From Palsa-948 sp964481195 (GTDB taxonomy: Bacteria; Bacteroidota; Bacteroidia; Palsa-948), in NCBI GenBank assembly GCA_964481195.1, contig CAYZTB010000010.1, positions 17,897 through 81,896 of the forward strand: a stretch of 64,000 bases of DNA, given 5' to 3'. Below are positions 16,742-26,294 of this stretch, one piece after another. Within the stretch, counting starts at the first letter, position 1. Each line of letters starts with the position of its first letter. The notes below the pieces were generated by a model that worked only from the letters and a program-made list of their open reading frames with translations, was not told the origin of the DNA and did not search any database. Position numbers and translations under genes: made by a program.

Positions 16742-16767
16742 CATCATTTTTTCATAAAAAAATGATG
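16742..16767 (-). terminator. Possible AT-rich terminator hairpin
   Basis: catcatttttt and the following aaaaaaatgatg fold into a hairpin about 20 bases after the stop of the minus-strand TPR/PD40 gene. It has few G:C pairs and no separate T tract, so it is a weak call. Confidence 0.35.
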
Positions 16768-16786
16768 CAGAAACGTGGCATTAAAG

Positions 16787-18130
16787 CTATTCTACAATTT
16801 TTAGTTTGGAAATATCTATCATAATAATATCCCTATCTCCAATTCCTCCTTCTCTAACTGATGAAATATAGGCTGTTTTTTTATCAGCTGTCATCACAAA
16901 TTTAGATTCTATATTAACTCCATTAATTGGATATCCTAAATTAACAGGGGCAGACCATTTGCCATCAGCTCCTTTTGTTGTTTTAAAGATATCATATGAA
17001 CCCATGGAATTGGGTCCGTTAGAACAAAAGAATAATGTTTTTCCATCGGAATGAAGGTATAGGCCATTCTCATCATGTTCGCTATTAACTGGAGCACCTA
17101 AATTAATAGGGTCGGCCCAACCTTCTCCACTTTTTTTCGCAACCCAAATATCTCCTCTTCCCAATCCTCCCGGACGTTCACTAATGAAATACAATAAATT
17201 TCCGTCTGGCGAAAGACAAGCAGCATCTTCGTAATAACTAGTATTTATAGGCTTCAATAATATTTCCGGCTTTCTCCATTTTCCGGAAGTAGCTTTTTTA
17301 GACATAAATATTTCGCCCCCGCGAGCAGCAGAAGGATCATTGCGGTAAATAAACATGGTCATTCCATCATCAGAAATACTGCAACAAGCATCGTATCCTT
17401 CCGAATTGATTGGACCACGAATTAAGTCAGATTGCAACCAAGTTTGTTTTTCATCACTCCAATAGCTTTCGTATACATCATCGTAATACCCGAAATCACC
17501 TTCTGTATCTTTCATTGATTTATCTCCACCGGGCCTGCGAGATGTAAATACAATAGTTTTATCATTGTTTGCAAGTACCGGCCCTTTATCATCGTGTATA
17601 GAATTTATATCAATAAGAGGAATGATTTTGACATCCACTGGATTTGCCATCAGTTCTTTAGCAAGCTTACATTGAGAGATAAAAATATCTACTTGCGACT
17701 CTTCAATTTTTTTAGGGCTATCAGCAATAGATTTTCTGAACACATTTAATTCATCCAATGCTTTATCAATCATTTCTTTAGCATGATACGTTCTGCCTAG
17801 TAAAAGAAATAAGTTTTCATTTGCATTGGGGCTAAGTGATTTAGCACGTTCTAAAAATTCAAGTGAGGCATTATATTCCCGCATCATAAAATAGCTTTCT
17901 CCAATAAAATATTGAAGTGATGCATCTGTTGGCCTATTCTTTAATACTTCCTTATACTTATTTATCGCTGACATATAATCTCCTGTAAAGAAGTCTTGTT
18001 TTGCCATAAATATTTTATACTCGTCTGTACCTTTTTCAAATACGTTGCCTTTACTTTTCTGAGCAAACGAAAATTCTGCAGCACAAAAAAACAAGGCTGT
18101 TATAGACAAAATTGTGGTAAAATGCTTCAT
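16787..18130 (-). CDS. Exported TPR and PD40 (WD40-like) repeat protein
   Basis: A 447-residue secreted or periplasmic protein. After a signal peptide (TTILSITALFFCAAEFSFAQ) come TPR units at about residues 45-140 (AINKYKEVLKNRPTDASLQY, EFLERAKSLSPNANENLFLL). A PD40 beta-propeller follows with repeats such as DKTIVFTSRRPGG, LSPDGNLLYFISERPGGLG and HSDGKTLFFCSNGP. This is the N-terminal layout of the large Bacteroidota OmpA-type proteins, but the OmpA domain is missing, so it may pair with another envelope protein. It is monocistronic with its own promoter at 18172-18203. Confidence 0.8.
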   Translation of the reverse strand: MKHFTTILSITALFFCAAEFSFAQKSKGNVFEKGTDEYKIFMAKQDFFTGDYMSAINKYKEVLKNRPTDASLQYFIGESYFMMREYNASLEFLERAKSLSPNANENLFLLLGRTYHAKEMIDKALDELNVFRKSIADSPKKIEESQVDIFISQCKLAKELMANPVDVKIIPLIDINSIHDDKGPVLANNDKTIVFTSRRPGGDKSMKDTEGDFGYYDDVYESYWSDEKQTWLQSDLIRGPINSEGYDACCSISDDGMTMFIYRNDPSAARGGEIFMSKKATSGKWRKPEILLKPINTSYYEDAACLSPDGNLLYFISERPGGLGRGDIWVAKKSGEGWADPINLGAPVNSEHDENGLYLHSDGKTLFFCSNGPNSMGSYDIFKTTKGADGKWSAPVNLGYPINGVNIESKFVMTADKKTAYISSVREGGIGDRDIIMIDISKLKIVE

Positions 18131-18171
18131 TGGTTTTAGGTATTAAGCTTTATAGATATTTAATCAGGCTG

Positions 18172-18203
18172 CAAACATAAAGAATCCTTTAGTATAACCC
18201 AAA
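18172..18203 (-). promoter_or_regulatory. Promoter of the TPR/PD40 gene
   Basis: On the minus strand a TTTG box (complement of 18200-18203) is followed after 20 bases by TATGTTTG (complement of 18172-18179), matching the Bacteroidota TTTG / TAnnTTTG promoter. The gene's ATG is 42 bases downstream. Confidence 0.6.
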
Positions 18204-18242
18204 AAATGATATTACTGTTTATTCCGGTTTCTAAAATAATAA

Positions 18243-18998
18243 TCAAGCAAATTCTTTGCCAAGTTTTAAAAAAAACTCTAAAGCTTCTTTCTTCTTGTCG
18301 TCATAATTGTATTGAATGTGATTAAAAATGTAATTTCTAGCGATTTTTTCATCAACTTGCTGCTCTAAATTATCAATTACTTTATTTCGATGATCAACAC
18401 CAAATTTCAGAGCTTGATAAAAAGAATTCGCCCAAGTTTCGTCTAGTTTTTTATTCGATATCCAGCAAGCAAATACAAAAGGAAGGCCAGTAAACAATTT
18501 CCACTCCTCCGATAAATCGTACGAATATTTATACTCGTTTGTCAGGTTAAAATTTCTGTCGCCAATAATAAGTCCCGCTGCTGCTGCTTTTATTTTTTTC
18601 TCGTACCCTTCCTTTGCCTTTATCCAACTAGGATTAATTTTCCACCAATGTTTTGCTAAAATTTGCACTAATAAGCACGAAGTTTTTGATTGATAGTCCA
18701 AAAGGATAGATCTTATATTTCTTAGCGGCACATCGCTATATAACATTACTGTTTGAACTGGCCCATTTGACCCTATACAAAAATCTGGAATAATATAATA
18801 CTCTTTTAATTCCGGAATGATTGCTACTGGAGCAAGTCCAATATCTATTTCATTATTTTTTAGTTTTTCAGCACATATTGCTGGGGGGTCTAAGGCTAGT
18901 TCAAAATCAGTTATATGACCAGAGTGTTGTATTCCATACACAAAAGGTTTGGCGTTTAAGTAAGATACGACAGAGATTCGAAGCGGAGTTTTTCCCAT
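18243..18998 (-). CDS. mqnA: Menaquinone biosynthesis protein MqnA (chorismate dehydratase)
   Basis: A ~251-residue protein of the MqnA/MqnD periplasmic-binding-like fold. MqnA dehydrates chorismate to 3-enolpyruvylbenzoate in the futalosine route to menaquinone. The N-terminus RISVVSYLNAKPFVYGIQ and the element NNEIDIGLAPVAIIPEL are strong family markers. There is no signal peptide, as expected for this cytosolic enzyme. The ATG at 18998 (MGKTPLRIS) is preferred to a TTG at 19010. It is on the same strand as EI24 and murB. Presence implies that the organism uses the futalosine rather than the MenFDHCEB pathway; other mqn genes are not in view. Confidence 0.9.
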   Translation of the reverse strand: MGKTPLRISVVSYLNAKPFVYGIQHSGHITDFELALDPPAICAEKLKNNEIDIGLAPVAIIPELKEYYIIPDFCIGSNGPVQTVMLYSDVPLRNIRSILLDYQSKTSCLLVQILAKHWWKINPSWIKAKEGYEKKIKAAAAGLIIGDRNFNLTNEYKYSYDLSEEWKLFTGLPFVFACWISNKKLDETWANSFYQALKFGVDHRNKVIDNLEQQVDEKIARNYIFNHIQYNYDDKKKEALEFFLKLGKEFA

Positions 18999-19043
18999 AA
19001 AGTTCTTCAAAATTAATTATTTTAAAGAATACCTAATAAACAA

Positions 19044-19844
19044 TTAATAGCTTGAAGTGTTTATTTCATAAACTCCCTTAGTAGCAGCTACAACCGAAAC
19101 GATAGCTACAAATCCAGAAAGAAATACACCCACAAATGGAATTAAAAGAAAAATGCAAAACATGACACCCATAGTAATTGCAAACCACTTGTTGCTTCTT
19201 ATAAAAATTACGCCATCAGGAATACCCATTCTTTTTCTTTCGCAAGAATAATCCATAAATGAAAAACCATAAAAATAGGCTGAAATCAAAAATAAAGGAA
19301 TGAATCCAAGCCAACCTATGAAAGGTATAAAACCCACTATAAATAACAATACAATCCAAACAGTTTCTAAAAAAACATTTCGAACAGCTATAAACATTCC
19401 TCGGAAAATATCTTTAAGGAAACGAGTAATATTAAAATCTGTTTTTATTCCGGTAATCTTTTCTTCCGTTTTCTCAGATACAAAAGCTAGTAGAGGTGAT
19501 AACAAAAACAAGGTAATGAACCCTCCATAAAATGCAAAAACAAAAAAGAAAATTACTTTCGTCAGAATCCAAATAATCCAACTTATAAATCCTGGCAAAT
19601 ATTCAAATAGGAAAAAATTGGAAGCTGCTGAATTAATCTTCAATACAATCCATGTCTGCAAACTATTTGTGACAGACTCTGTCAAACTAAATCCACCAAC
19701 AAATAAAATAACATTCAATAAAACCGGAACAACAAAAGTCCAAGCTAAACCATTTGTAAAAATGAATGGTATTGCTTCAAAAAAAGTATTAAATCCAAGT
19801 TTTATTTGTTTTTGAATGGGAATCGGTTCTCTAATAAAAGACAT
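19044..19844 (-). CDS. EI24/CysZ-like membrane protein
   Basis: A ~266-residue inner-membrane protein. The N-terminus SFIREPIPIQKQIKLGFNTF is followed by several long hydrophobic stretches (GLAWTFVVPVLLNVILFVGG, VIFFFVFAFYGGFITLFLLS, PFIGWLGFIPLFLISAYFYG). The order and the SFMDYSCERKRM motif fit EI24 domain proteins, the family that includes the sulfate channel CysZ. The substrate is unknown here. The ATG at 19844 is preferred to an upstream TTG. It lies 38 bases after murB and 46 before mqnA on the minus strand. Confidence 0.75.
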   Translation of the reverse strand: MSFIREPIPIQKQIKLGFNTFFEAIPFIFTNGLAWTFVVPVLLNVILFVGGFSLTESVTNSLQTWIVLKINSAASNFFLFEYLPGFISWIIWILTKVIFFFVFAFYGGFITLFLLSPLLAFVSEKTEEKITGIKTDFNITRFLKDIFRGMFIAVRNVFLETVWIVLLFIVGFIPFIGWLGFIPLFLISAYFYGFSFMDYSCERKRMGIPDGVIFIRSNKWFAITMGVMFCIFLLIPFVGVFLSGFVAIVSVVAATKGVYEINTSSY

Positions 19845-19881
19845 GAATAAAATAAATATGCAAGTGAACGACAATAATTGA

Positions 19882-20895
19882 CTACAGTATCACTACTTCT
19901 CTTTCGAGACTTACTCCGAATTTTTCTTTTACAGATTGCAAAACTTTACTGGAAAGATCATAAATCTCAGCGCCTTTGGCAGTACCGTAATTTACAAGAA
20001 CCAATGCTTGATCTTTATGAACTCCAGCCTGACCGATTTGTTTTCCTTTCCAACCACATTGCTCAATTAACCAACCGGCAGCAAGTTTCATTCCTCCCGA
20101 ATCCTTAAAAGATTTTATTTCCGGGAATTCTATTTTAATTTTTTCAAATTGCTCAAGACTTATTACAGGATTTTTAAAAAAACTTCCTGCATTGCCAATC
20201 TTTTCTGGGTCGGGTAATTTACTTCTTCGAATATTACAAACTGCTTTGGAAATAGCTTCAACAGAAACTTCTTTTATGCCCATTTTTTCAATTTCCTGAA
20301 TAATAGCTCCATAACTAGTATTGAGTTTTGGCTTCTTGAGCAGTTTAAAAGTAACCGTGAGAATAATATACTTTCCCTTTGCCTCATTTTTAAAAATACT
20401 ATTTCGATATCCAAACTTGCAGTCAGAATTGCTTAACACAATGTTTTTATCCTCAAGAATGTTAATAGCCTCTAATTCCCAAAAAATATCTTTCAGCTCT
20501 TCGCCATAAGCACCAATATTTTGAATGGGGGCAGCTCCTACTGATCCGGGAATTAAGGAGAGATTCTCTACACCAGCATAGTTGTGTTTTATACAGTATA
20601 AAACAAATTGGTGCCAAACAACTCCAGCTCCTGCTCTCACATAATAATATTCCGAATCTTCTTTTATGAGCTCCATTCCAGAGATATTATTTTTTATTAC
20701 CAATCCATCAAAATCTTTTGTAAATAAAATATTGCTGCCACCTCCTAAAATCAAGATAGGTTGACTGGCGATATTTTTACTTGATAATAAATTTTGAATG
20801 TCGCTCTTTGTATTAGCTTCCACAAAGGCTTTTGCATAGCACTCTACCCCAAACGTGTTAAGCTTTTTAAGAGAATGGTTTTCAAGCAAATTCAT
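19882..20895 (-). CDS. murB: UDP-N-acetylenolpyruvoylglucosamine reductase MurB
   Basis: A 337-residue FAD enzyme that reduces UDP-GlcNAc-enolpyruvate to UDP-MurNAc in peptidoglycan synthesis. FAD-binding motifs are visible as PILILGGGSNILFTKDFDG and LSLIPGSVGAAPIQNIGAYG. The active-site serine lies in GNAGSFFKNP and the C-terminal glutamate in VSLEREVVIL. The loop with YRNSIF indicates the E. coli-like type I enzyme. A minus-strand -7 box TAAATTTG (complement of 20903-20910) sits just upstream of the ATG. It is probably first in an operon with EI24 and mqnA. Confidence 0.95.
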   Translation of the reverse strand: MNLLENHSLKKLNTFGVECYAKAFVEANTKSDIQNLLSSKNIASQPILILGGGSNILFTKDFDGLVIKNNISGMELIKEDSEYYYVRAGAGVVWHQFVLYCIKHNYAGVENLSLIPGSVGAAPIQNIGAYGEELKDIFWELEAINILEDKNIVLSNSDCKFGYRNSIFKNEAKGKYIILTVTFKLLKKPKLNTSYGAIIQEIEKMGIKEVSVEAISKAVCNIRRSKLPDPEKIGNAGSFFKNPVISLEQFEKIKIEFPEIKSFKDSGGMKLAAGWLIEQCGWKGKQIGQAGVHKDQALVLVNYGTAKGAEIYDLSSKVLQSVKEKFGVSLEREVVIL

Positions 20896-20975
20896 GATAA
20901 TGCAAATTTACAGCTTAATACATGTCTCGCTTTGTAAACTAAAAAAATGAATTAACATTCAGGGTTGAATGAAAA

Positions 20976-21377
20976 TTAAGCTCCCATCTTTACAATCAAA
21001 TCAAACTCTTGCTTTTCTAATGGCATAACCGAAAGCCTTCCTTGTCGAACTAAATAAATATTAGCTAGTTTTTTTTCTGCTTTAATAGTTGATAATGAAA
21101 CCGGTTTCTTTATTGCAGAAACGAGAGACAAATCTACTACCGACCAATCTTCTTTAGTTGTTGGATCTTGATACGCTTCTTTAACTACAGTAGAAATACC
21201 CATTACACTTTTCTCACCTCCACTATGATAAAACAAAACGTTATCGCCCTTTTTCATTGCTCTAAGGTGTTTTCTTGCTGCGTAATTTCGAACGCCTTCC
21301 CACATGGTTTTTCCTTCTTTTTCAAATTGAGACCAAGAGTAGGTTTCGGGTTCAGATTTTACAAGATAATAATTCAT
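20976..21377 (-). CDS. EVE domain protein
   Basis: A 133-residue EVE-domain (PUA-like) protein. It begins MNYYLVKSEPETYSWSQFEK, which is nearly diagnostic, with MWEGVRNYAARKHLRAMKKG and VLFYHSGGEKSVMGISTVVK following. EVE proteins are predicted to bind modified bases in DNA or RNA (similar to YTH domains); some are parts of restriction systems, but stand-alone thymocyte-nuclear-protein-1-like forms such as this are widespread. No restriction genes are adjacent. It sits 9 bases after a DUF4412-like gene on the same strand. Confidence 0.93.
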   Translation of the reverse strand: MNYYLVKSEPETYSWSQFEKEGKTMWEGVRNYAARKHLRAMKKGDNVLFYHSGGEKSVMGISTVVKEAYQDPTTKEDWSVVDLSLVSAIKKPVSLSTIKAEKKLANIYLVRQGRLSVMPLEKQEFDLIVKMGA

Positions 21378-21386
21378 AATAAAAAA

Positions 21387-22022
21387 TTAATGAAACACTT
21401 TTTCAGGTAAGTTAGGTAATGTAAAAACACTATCAGCAACTTTAATCTTTTTTATTTTGATAGCCGTGTGTGTTAAGTCAAAAAAATCACACTCATATTT
21501 CTGTTTTAGCCAGAATGATTTAGCCTTTTCAAAATATACATTTACATAACCGAATACATGTTTTTTGTAATGATCCGGATTCACAGGAACTGAGCTATTA
21601 TACCAATAGTAACTCTTGGAATCCCCCAAATCATTGACTAGTAAATTGCAATTCCTTTTCATAATCTTCTCCGCATTTTCTGTAATCTTTGTCTCCACCA
21701 GAACCCTTGTTTCGTTTGAACAATCAGAAACCAACATAGTGTCACTCCCAAAAAGAGTTCTGTACTGCTTGTTTTTATCTTTTAAGTAATATATTTCCTT
21801 TACCTCATTTCCGCTATAAACCATTTTATAGTTACCATTTTTATAATACACAGTAAGTATATCGCCATACACTTTTTGAAGCTTTTCTGTCGAAAAATCT
21901 TCTGTTTTAGAAAGTGCTACTGTTTTGTATGTGATAATACCTTCAAATTCTTTAGGTGATTCTTGTGAAAAACACGTTATAAAATTAATACATAAAATAA
22001 AAAATAAGTACTTGACTTTCAT
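21387..22022 (-). CDS. Exported protein, DUF4412-like
   Basis: A 211-residue exported protein with signal peptide KVKYLFFILCINFITCFSQ. The mature protein starts EFEGIITYKTVALS and continues with beta strands such as YYKNGNYKMVYSGNEVKEIY, the pattern of LolA-like DUF4412 proteins common in Bacteroidota. Late in the sequence IKIKKIKVADSVFTLPN fits the typical final strands. Function is unknown. It is just upstream (9 bases) of the EVE gene. The family match is moderate. Confidence 0.6.
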   Translation of the reverse strand: MKVKYLFFILCINFITCFSQESPKEFEGIITYKTVALSKTEDFSTEKLQKVYGDILTVYYKNGNYKMVYSGNEVKEIYYLKDKNKQYRTLFGSDTMLVSDCSNETRVLVETKITENAEKIMKRNCNLLVNDLGDSKSYYWYNSSVPVNPDHYKKHVFGYVNVYFEKAKSFWLKQKYECDFFDLTHTAIKIKKIKVADSVFTLPNLPEKVFH

Positions 22023-22251
22023 AGATATAGTAATTATTTATATTTCATTTTTGATTATATAATTTATCGAAATGCGAATATACAAATGCTTTTTTTAAAG
22101 AATTAACAAATTCAATAAATATCATAAATAAGTTAATAATTCGTGCAATGATATAACGAAATAGATTTAAATCAATCTGACATAGTATTATTACATTGGT
22201 ATATTAAAAAATTGCATTAAAAAATAATTAATATTTACTATACTTCACAAA

Positions 22252-25200
22252 ATGAAAAAAAATCTAATCACCTCATTACTTTGCGTTGGAGTTACTGTTG
22301 CGTCCTTTGCACAACCCATTGCAAACTTTTCCGGTTCTCCTACAACAATTTGTGCAGGACAAGCGGTAACATGGACTAACCTTAGTCAAAATACGAGTGT
22401 CACCACTCAGTGGGCTTGGCAATTTCCAGGAGCAAACCCAAACCCAACTTCTACATCAAACACTCCAGGGCCCAGGACCTATCCTACTCCAGGCGTATAT
22501 AATGTTGTATTAACAGCTACCAATAATACTAATCCTAACCAAGGCACAGATGTCGAAACTAAAGTTGGCTACATCACTGTGCTTGCAAATCCAAATGTTA
22601 ATGTATCTCCTTCAACAGGTTACGTAGGCTGTACAATCACATCTGCAAATCTAACAGCAAGTGGAGCTCAAAGTTATGTATGGTCACCTGCAGGAACTCT
22701 TAGCTCATCTACAGGCACATCTGTAGTTGCAAGCTCAACGGTTACAACAAACTATAATGTTGTAGGCACCAGCTCTAACGGCTGTACTGATAATCAAGGT
22801 GTAACGGTAATGGTCAGCACTGTGCCTCCAAATGCACCAGCATCCGTTAACGGCACAACTACTGTTTGTAGTGGTCAATCAGGCGTAACTTATACTGTAC
22901 CAGGTATTACTCCACCAGTTCCAATTAGAAACTGGACTGTTCCTCCAGGGGCAACTATTACTTCTGGACAAGGTACTCGATCTATCACTGTTACATTTGG
23001 AAGCACTTCTGGAAATGTATGTTGTAATCAAAGCAATGCTTGCGGAGCAAGTGCTGATGTTTGTTTAGCTGTTACAGTTGACCCTACTCCAGCAGTAGGC
23101 ACAGTTGGTTCGATAACAGGACCAACTTCAGTTTGCGATAATCAAACAGGTGTAATATTTACAGTAGCCCCTGTAGCAAATGCTTCAAGTTATACTTGGA
23201 CAGAAAATAGTGATGCTTCAATTGTTTCAGGACAAGGTACTAATACTATTACAGTAAATTTCGGTACTAATAATAATACTAACATCTGTGTTTCTGCAGT
23301 AAACTCTTGTAACACAAGCACTCCTGTTTGTTTAGCTGTTGTTGCTTCTCCAAGTGCACCTGGCATTCCGGGAACAATCTCAGGACCAACTACTGTATGC
23401 AGTGCTCAAGGAAGTGTTATATATTCTGTAGCTACTGTTAATAATGCGGCAGTTTATACTTGGACAGTTCCTGCTGGCGCTACCGTTAACGCTGGACAAG
23501 GTACAAAATCAGTTACGGTTACTTTTGGAGCTACTTCAGGATCTGTTTGTGTAACGGCCGGAAACGGTTGTGGAACAAGTTTAGCAAATTGTGTTAATGT
23601 AACTGTTGATCCTACCCAAGCTGTAGATACAGTTACGGTAATTACAGGCCCTATTGCAGTTTGCGCAAATCAAACTGGTGTTCTATATTCAATTCCCACT
23701 GTAGCAAATGCTACAACTTATAATTGGATAGTTCCTACCGGAGCTAGTATTACTGCTGGCGCAGGTACAAATTCAATAACAGTGTCCTTTGGCACTTCTG
23801 CAGGAAACGTATGCGTAGATGCAGCAAATGGCTGTAGCACTAGTCCGCAAAAATGTAAAGCAATTGTTGTAAGCCCTAACGCTCCTGGTATTCCAGGTGG
23901 AATTACAGGACTTACAACAGTTTGTAGTAATGTTACTGGAATCAAATATTCTGTCTCTGCTGTAGCAAATGCTACAACTTATAGCTGGACTGTTCCTACT
24001 GGTGCTACCATCACAGCTGGTCAAGGCACTAACTCAATAACCGTTTCTTATGCTGCTACTTCAGGTTCTGTTTGTGTAACTGCAGGAAATGCTTGCGGAA
24101 CAAGCCTAGGAAGTTGTGCTTCAATTACAGTTGACCCAGCTTCTGCTGTTGGAATAGTGGGATCTATTTCTGGACCAGTCGCTGTTTGCGCTAACCAAAC
24201 TGGAGTTGCATACTCAATAGCTACTGTATCAGGTGCTACAACCTATAATTGGACTGTTCCTGCTGGAGCAAATATTACTGCTGGTTCAGGTACAAATTCA
24301 ATAACTGTTACTTTTGCTACTGCAGGCGGAAACGTTTGCGTAGATGCTAGTAATGCATGTAGTACAAGTCCTCCAAATTGCGTAGCTGTTGCTGTTGACC
24401 CCTCAGCGCCTGCAATTCCAGGAGGAATAACTGGATCTACTACAGTTTGTAGTGGTCAATTAGGAGAAATATATACGATAGCATCTGTACCAAATACTTC
24501 TGTTTATACATGGACAGTTCCTGCTGGCGCTTCGGTTGTTGCTGGACAAGGAACTAACACTGCAACTATAGATTTTGGTGCTACTTCAGGTACAATTTGT
24601 GTAACTGCTGGAAATGCTTGCGGTACAAGTATTGCTAGTTGCCAAACAATAACTGTTGATCCTAATCCAGCTGTTGGGCCTATTGGTGCAATTACTGGAC
24701 CTCAAGCAGTTTGCGCAAATCAATCAAACGTTGTTTACTCAACTACTGCTGTATCTGGAGCTACAAATTATAATTGGACTGTACCTTCTGGAGCAAATAT
24801 TACTGCTGGAGCTGGAACTGCAACTATTACTGTTACTTTCGGATCATCTGGAGGAAATGTATGTGTTGATGCCAATAACAGCTGCAGTGCAACTTCTCAG
24901 ATTTGCGAAGCAGTTACAGTTGCTTCAACAGCACCTGCGATTCCTGCTGGCATAACTGGCGTTACTACTGTTTGTAGTGGTCAGATTGGTGAAATTTATA
25001 CTATAGCTTCTGTTCCAAACGCAACTGTATATACATGGACAGTTCCTACAGGTGGAACAGTGACTGCTGGACAAGGCACAACTTCTGTTAGTGTTACTTA
25101 TGGAACAACTTCAGGTAATATTTGCGTAACTGCAGGCAATGCTTGCGGCACAAGTATTGCTAGTTGTCAAGCTATAACAGTAGATCCTAATCCAGCTGTT

Positions 25201-26211
25201 GGTGCTATTAGCACCATTAATGGACCTACTGCTGCTTGCGCTAATCAATCAAACGTTACCTATATTTTACCTGCTGTTGCAAATGCATCTACATACAATT
25301 GGACTGTACCTACTGCGGCAAACATTACTGCTGGTCAGGGAACAAATACAATTACCGTTTCTTTTGGTAATATCTCCGGAAACATTTGCGTAAATGCAAC
25401 TAACTCGTGTGGATCTAGTCCACAGAGCTGCATAGCAGTTACAGTATCTCCAAATGCTCCCGCAATTCCTGCTGGAATATCTGGGGCTACTACTGTTTGT
25501 AGCGGACAAGTTGGAAACTACTCCATTGCTCCCGTTGCTAATGCTACAACTTATACTTGGTCTGGACCAACAGGTGCAACCGTATCTGCTGGACAAGGAA
25601 CGGTAAACTCTTCAATAACACTTGGCACTACTTCTGGAAACATTTGTGTTACTGCTGGGAATGGATGTGGAACTAGCTTACCTAGTTGTTTAGCGGTTAC
25701 TGTTAATTCTGCCGTACTTACAGTTACTACAACCTCAACTCCTGCGTCATGTAGTTCTTGTTGCGATGGTACTGCTGCTGCAACACAAACTGGCACTAGT
25801 CCATTTACATATGCTTGGTCTCCTGCTGGCGGAACCGCTTCTTCAGCATCTGGCCTATGCGTAGGTTCATACACCGTTTGCGTAACTGATGCAGGAGGTT
25901 GTATTACTTGTTCTATAGTGAACGTATCCTTCGTAACTGGATTAGCTTCCTTAACAGATAATGGTACTATTAAAGTATACCCTAATCCTGCGAATGAGTA
26001 TATTAATATTGAAGGTACACTTTCATCTTCAGCAAATCTAGACGTTAGCATTGTTAATATGTTTGGACAAACTGTACTTGAAGAAGTAGTTCCTGCCGAT
26101 GGCACTTTCACTCAAAAAGTAAATATTGCTAACATACCATCCGGTGTATATTTTATTCGAATTAGCTCAGGCGAATTTGTTAAAAACACTAGAATGATAA
26201 AAATTCAATAA
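22252..26211 (+). CDS. Giant secreted Ig-like repeat protein with T9SS sorting domain
   Basis: A 1319-residue cell-surface or secreted protein. Domains in order: signal peptide (KNLITSLLCVGVTVASFAQ); a PKD domain at ~22-110 (ANFSGSPTTICAGQAVTWTN, WQFPGANP); a linker; eleven ~87-residue Ig-like repeats from about residue 199 to 1150; a SprB-type repeat (SPFTYAWSPAGGTASSASGL); and a C-terminal type A sorting domain (IKVYPNPANEYINI to MIKIQ) recognised by the type IX system. Each repeat has conserved cysteines (VCxxQ and a later CVTAGNxCGTS) that probably form disulfides. It is likely an adhesin or gliding-related surface protein. A strong terminator follows. Confidence 0.85.
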   Translation: MKKNLITSLLCVGVTVASFAQPIANFSGSPTTICAGQAVTWTNLSQNTSVTTQWAWQFPGANPNPTSTSNTPGPRTYPTPGVYNVVLTATNNTNPNQGTDVETKVGYITVLANPNVNVSPSTGYVGCTITSANLTASGAQSYVWSPAGTLSSSTGTSVVASSTVTTNYNVVGTSSNGCTDNQGVTVMVSTVPPNAPASVNGTTTVCSGQSGVTYTVPGITPPVPIRNWTVPPGATITSGQGTRSITVTFGSTSGNVCCNQSNACGASADVCLAVTVDPTPAVGTVGSITGPTSVCDNQTGVIFTVAPVANASSYTWTENSDASIVSGQGTNTITVNFGTNNNTNICVSAVNSCNTSTPVCLAVVASPSAPGIPGTISGPTTVCSAQGSVIYSVATVNNAAVYTWTVPAGATVNAGQGTKSVTVTFGATSGSVCVTAGNGCGTSLANCVNVTVDPTQAVDTVTVITGPIAVCANQTGVLYSIPTVANATTYNWIVPTGASITAGAGTNSITVSFGTSAGNVCVDAANGCSTSPQKCKAIVVSPNAPGIPGGITGLTTVCSNVTGIKYSVSAVANATTYSWTVPTGATITAGQGTNSITVSYAATSGSVCVTAGNACGTSLGSCASITVDPASAVGIVGSISGPVAVCANQTGVAYSIATVSGATTYNWTVPAGANITAGSGTNSITVTFATAGGNVCVDASNACSTSPPNCVAVAVDPSAPAIPGGITGSTTVCSGQLGEIYTIASVPNTSVYTWTVPAGASVVAGQGTNTATIDFGATSGTICVTAGNACGTSIASCQTITVDPNPAVGPIGAITGPQAVCANQSNVVYSTTAVSGATNYNWTVPSGANITAGAGTATITVTFGSSGGNVCVDANNSCSATSQICEAVTVASTAPAIPAGITGVTTVCSGQIGEIYTIASVPNATVYTWTVPTGGTVTAGQGTTSVSVTYGTTSGNICVTAGNACGTSIASCQAITVDPNPAVGAISTINGPTAACANQSNVTYILPAVANASTYNWTVPTAANITAGQGTNTITVSFGNISGNICVNATNSCGSSPQSCIAVTVSPNAPAIPAGISGATTVCSGQVGNYSIAPVANATTYTWSGPTGATVSAGQGTVNSSITLGTTSGNICVTAGNGCGTSLPSCLAVTVNSAVLTVTTTSTPASCSSCCDGTAAATQTGTSPFTYAWSPAGGTASSASGLCVGSYTVCVTDAGGCITCSIVNVSFVTGLASLTDNGTIKVYPNPANEYINIEGTLSSSANLDVSIVNMFGQTVLEEVVPADGTFTQKVNIANIPSGVYFIRISSGEFVKNTRMIKIQ
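22846..25710 (+). repeat. Eleven tandem ~261-base Ig-like coding repeats
   Basis: The array encodes eleven similar units, each starting with a T-VC-x-Q element, passing through YTWTVPxGA and ITAGQGTNSITV, and ending in a Cys-rich segment. Units alternate between two kinds: odd units carry CVTAGNxCGTS and end near VDPxxAVG, while even units carry CVDAxNxC and end near SPxAPxIPGG. The true period is therefore about 520 bases. Confidence 0.85.
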
Positions 26212-26226
26212 TTAAAAAATAAATTC

Positions 26227-26264
26227 AAAAACCCCGTCAGAGAATTTCTCTGACGGGGTTTTTT
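26227..26264. terminator. Bidirectional terminator
   Basis: accccgtcagagaa and ttctctgacggggt form a long, nearly perfect stem with A and T tracts on both sides. It therefore ends both the plus-strand repeat protein and the minus-strand holA gene, whose stops flank it. Confidence 0.93.
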
Positions 26265-26294
26265 ATTTATTTGGTTTGAATATAAAAGTAACGG

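Noticed and set aside
20976..21377. EVE protein as part of a defence island
   Set aside because: Its neighbours are a DUF4412-like protein and murB; no nuclease or McrBC-like gene is close.
23718..24024. Antisense ORFs inside the Ig-repeat gene
   Set aside because: They arise from the repeated composition of the real gene and have no start-site or family support.
22846..25710. CRISPR-like or satellite repeat array
   Set aside because: The repeats are in one long open frame with codon-level divergence, period ~261 bases, and no spacer structure; they are protein repeats.
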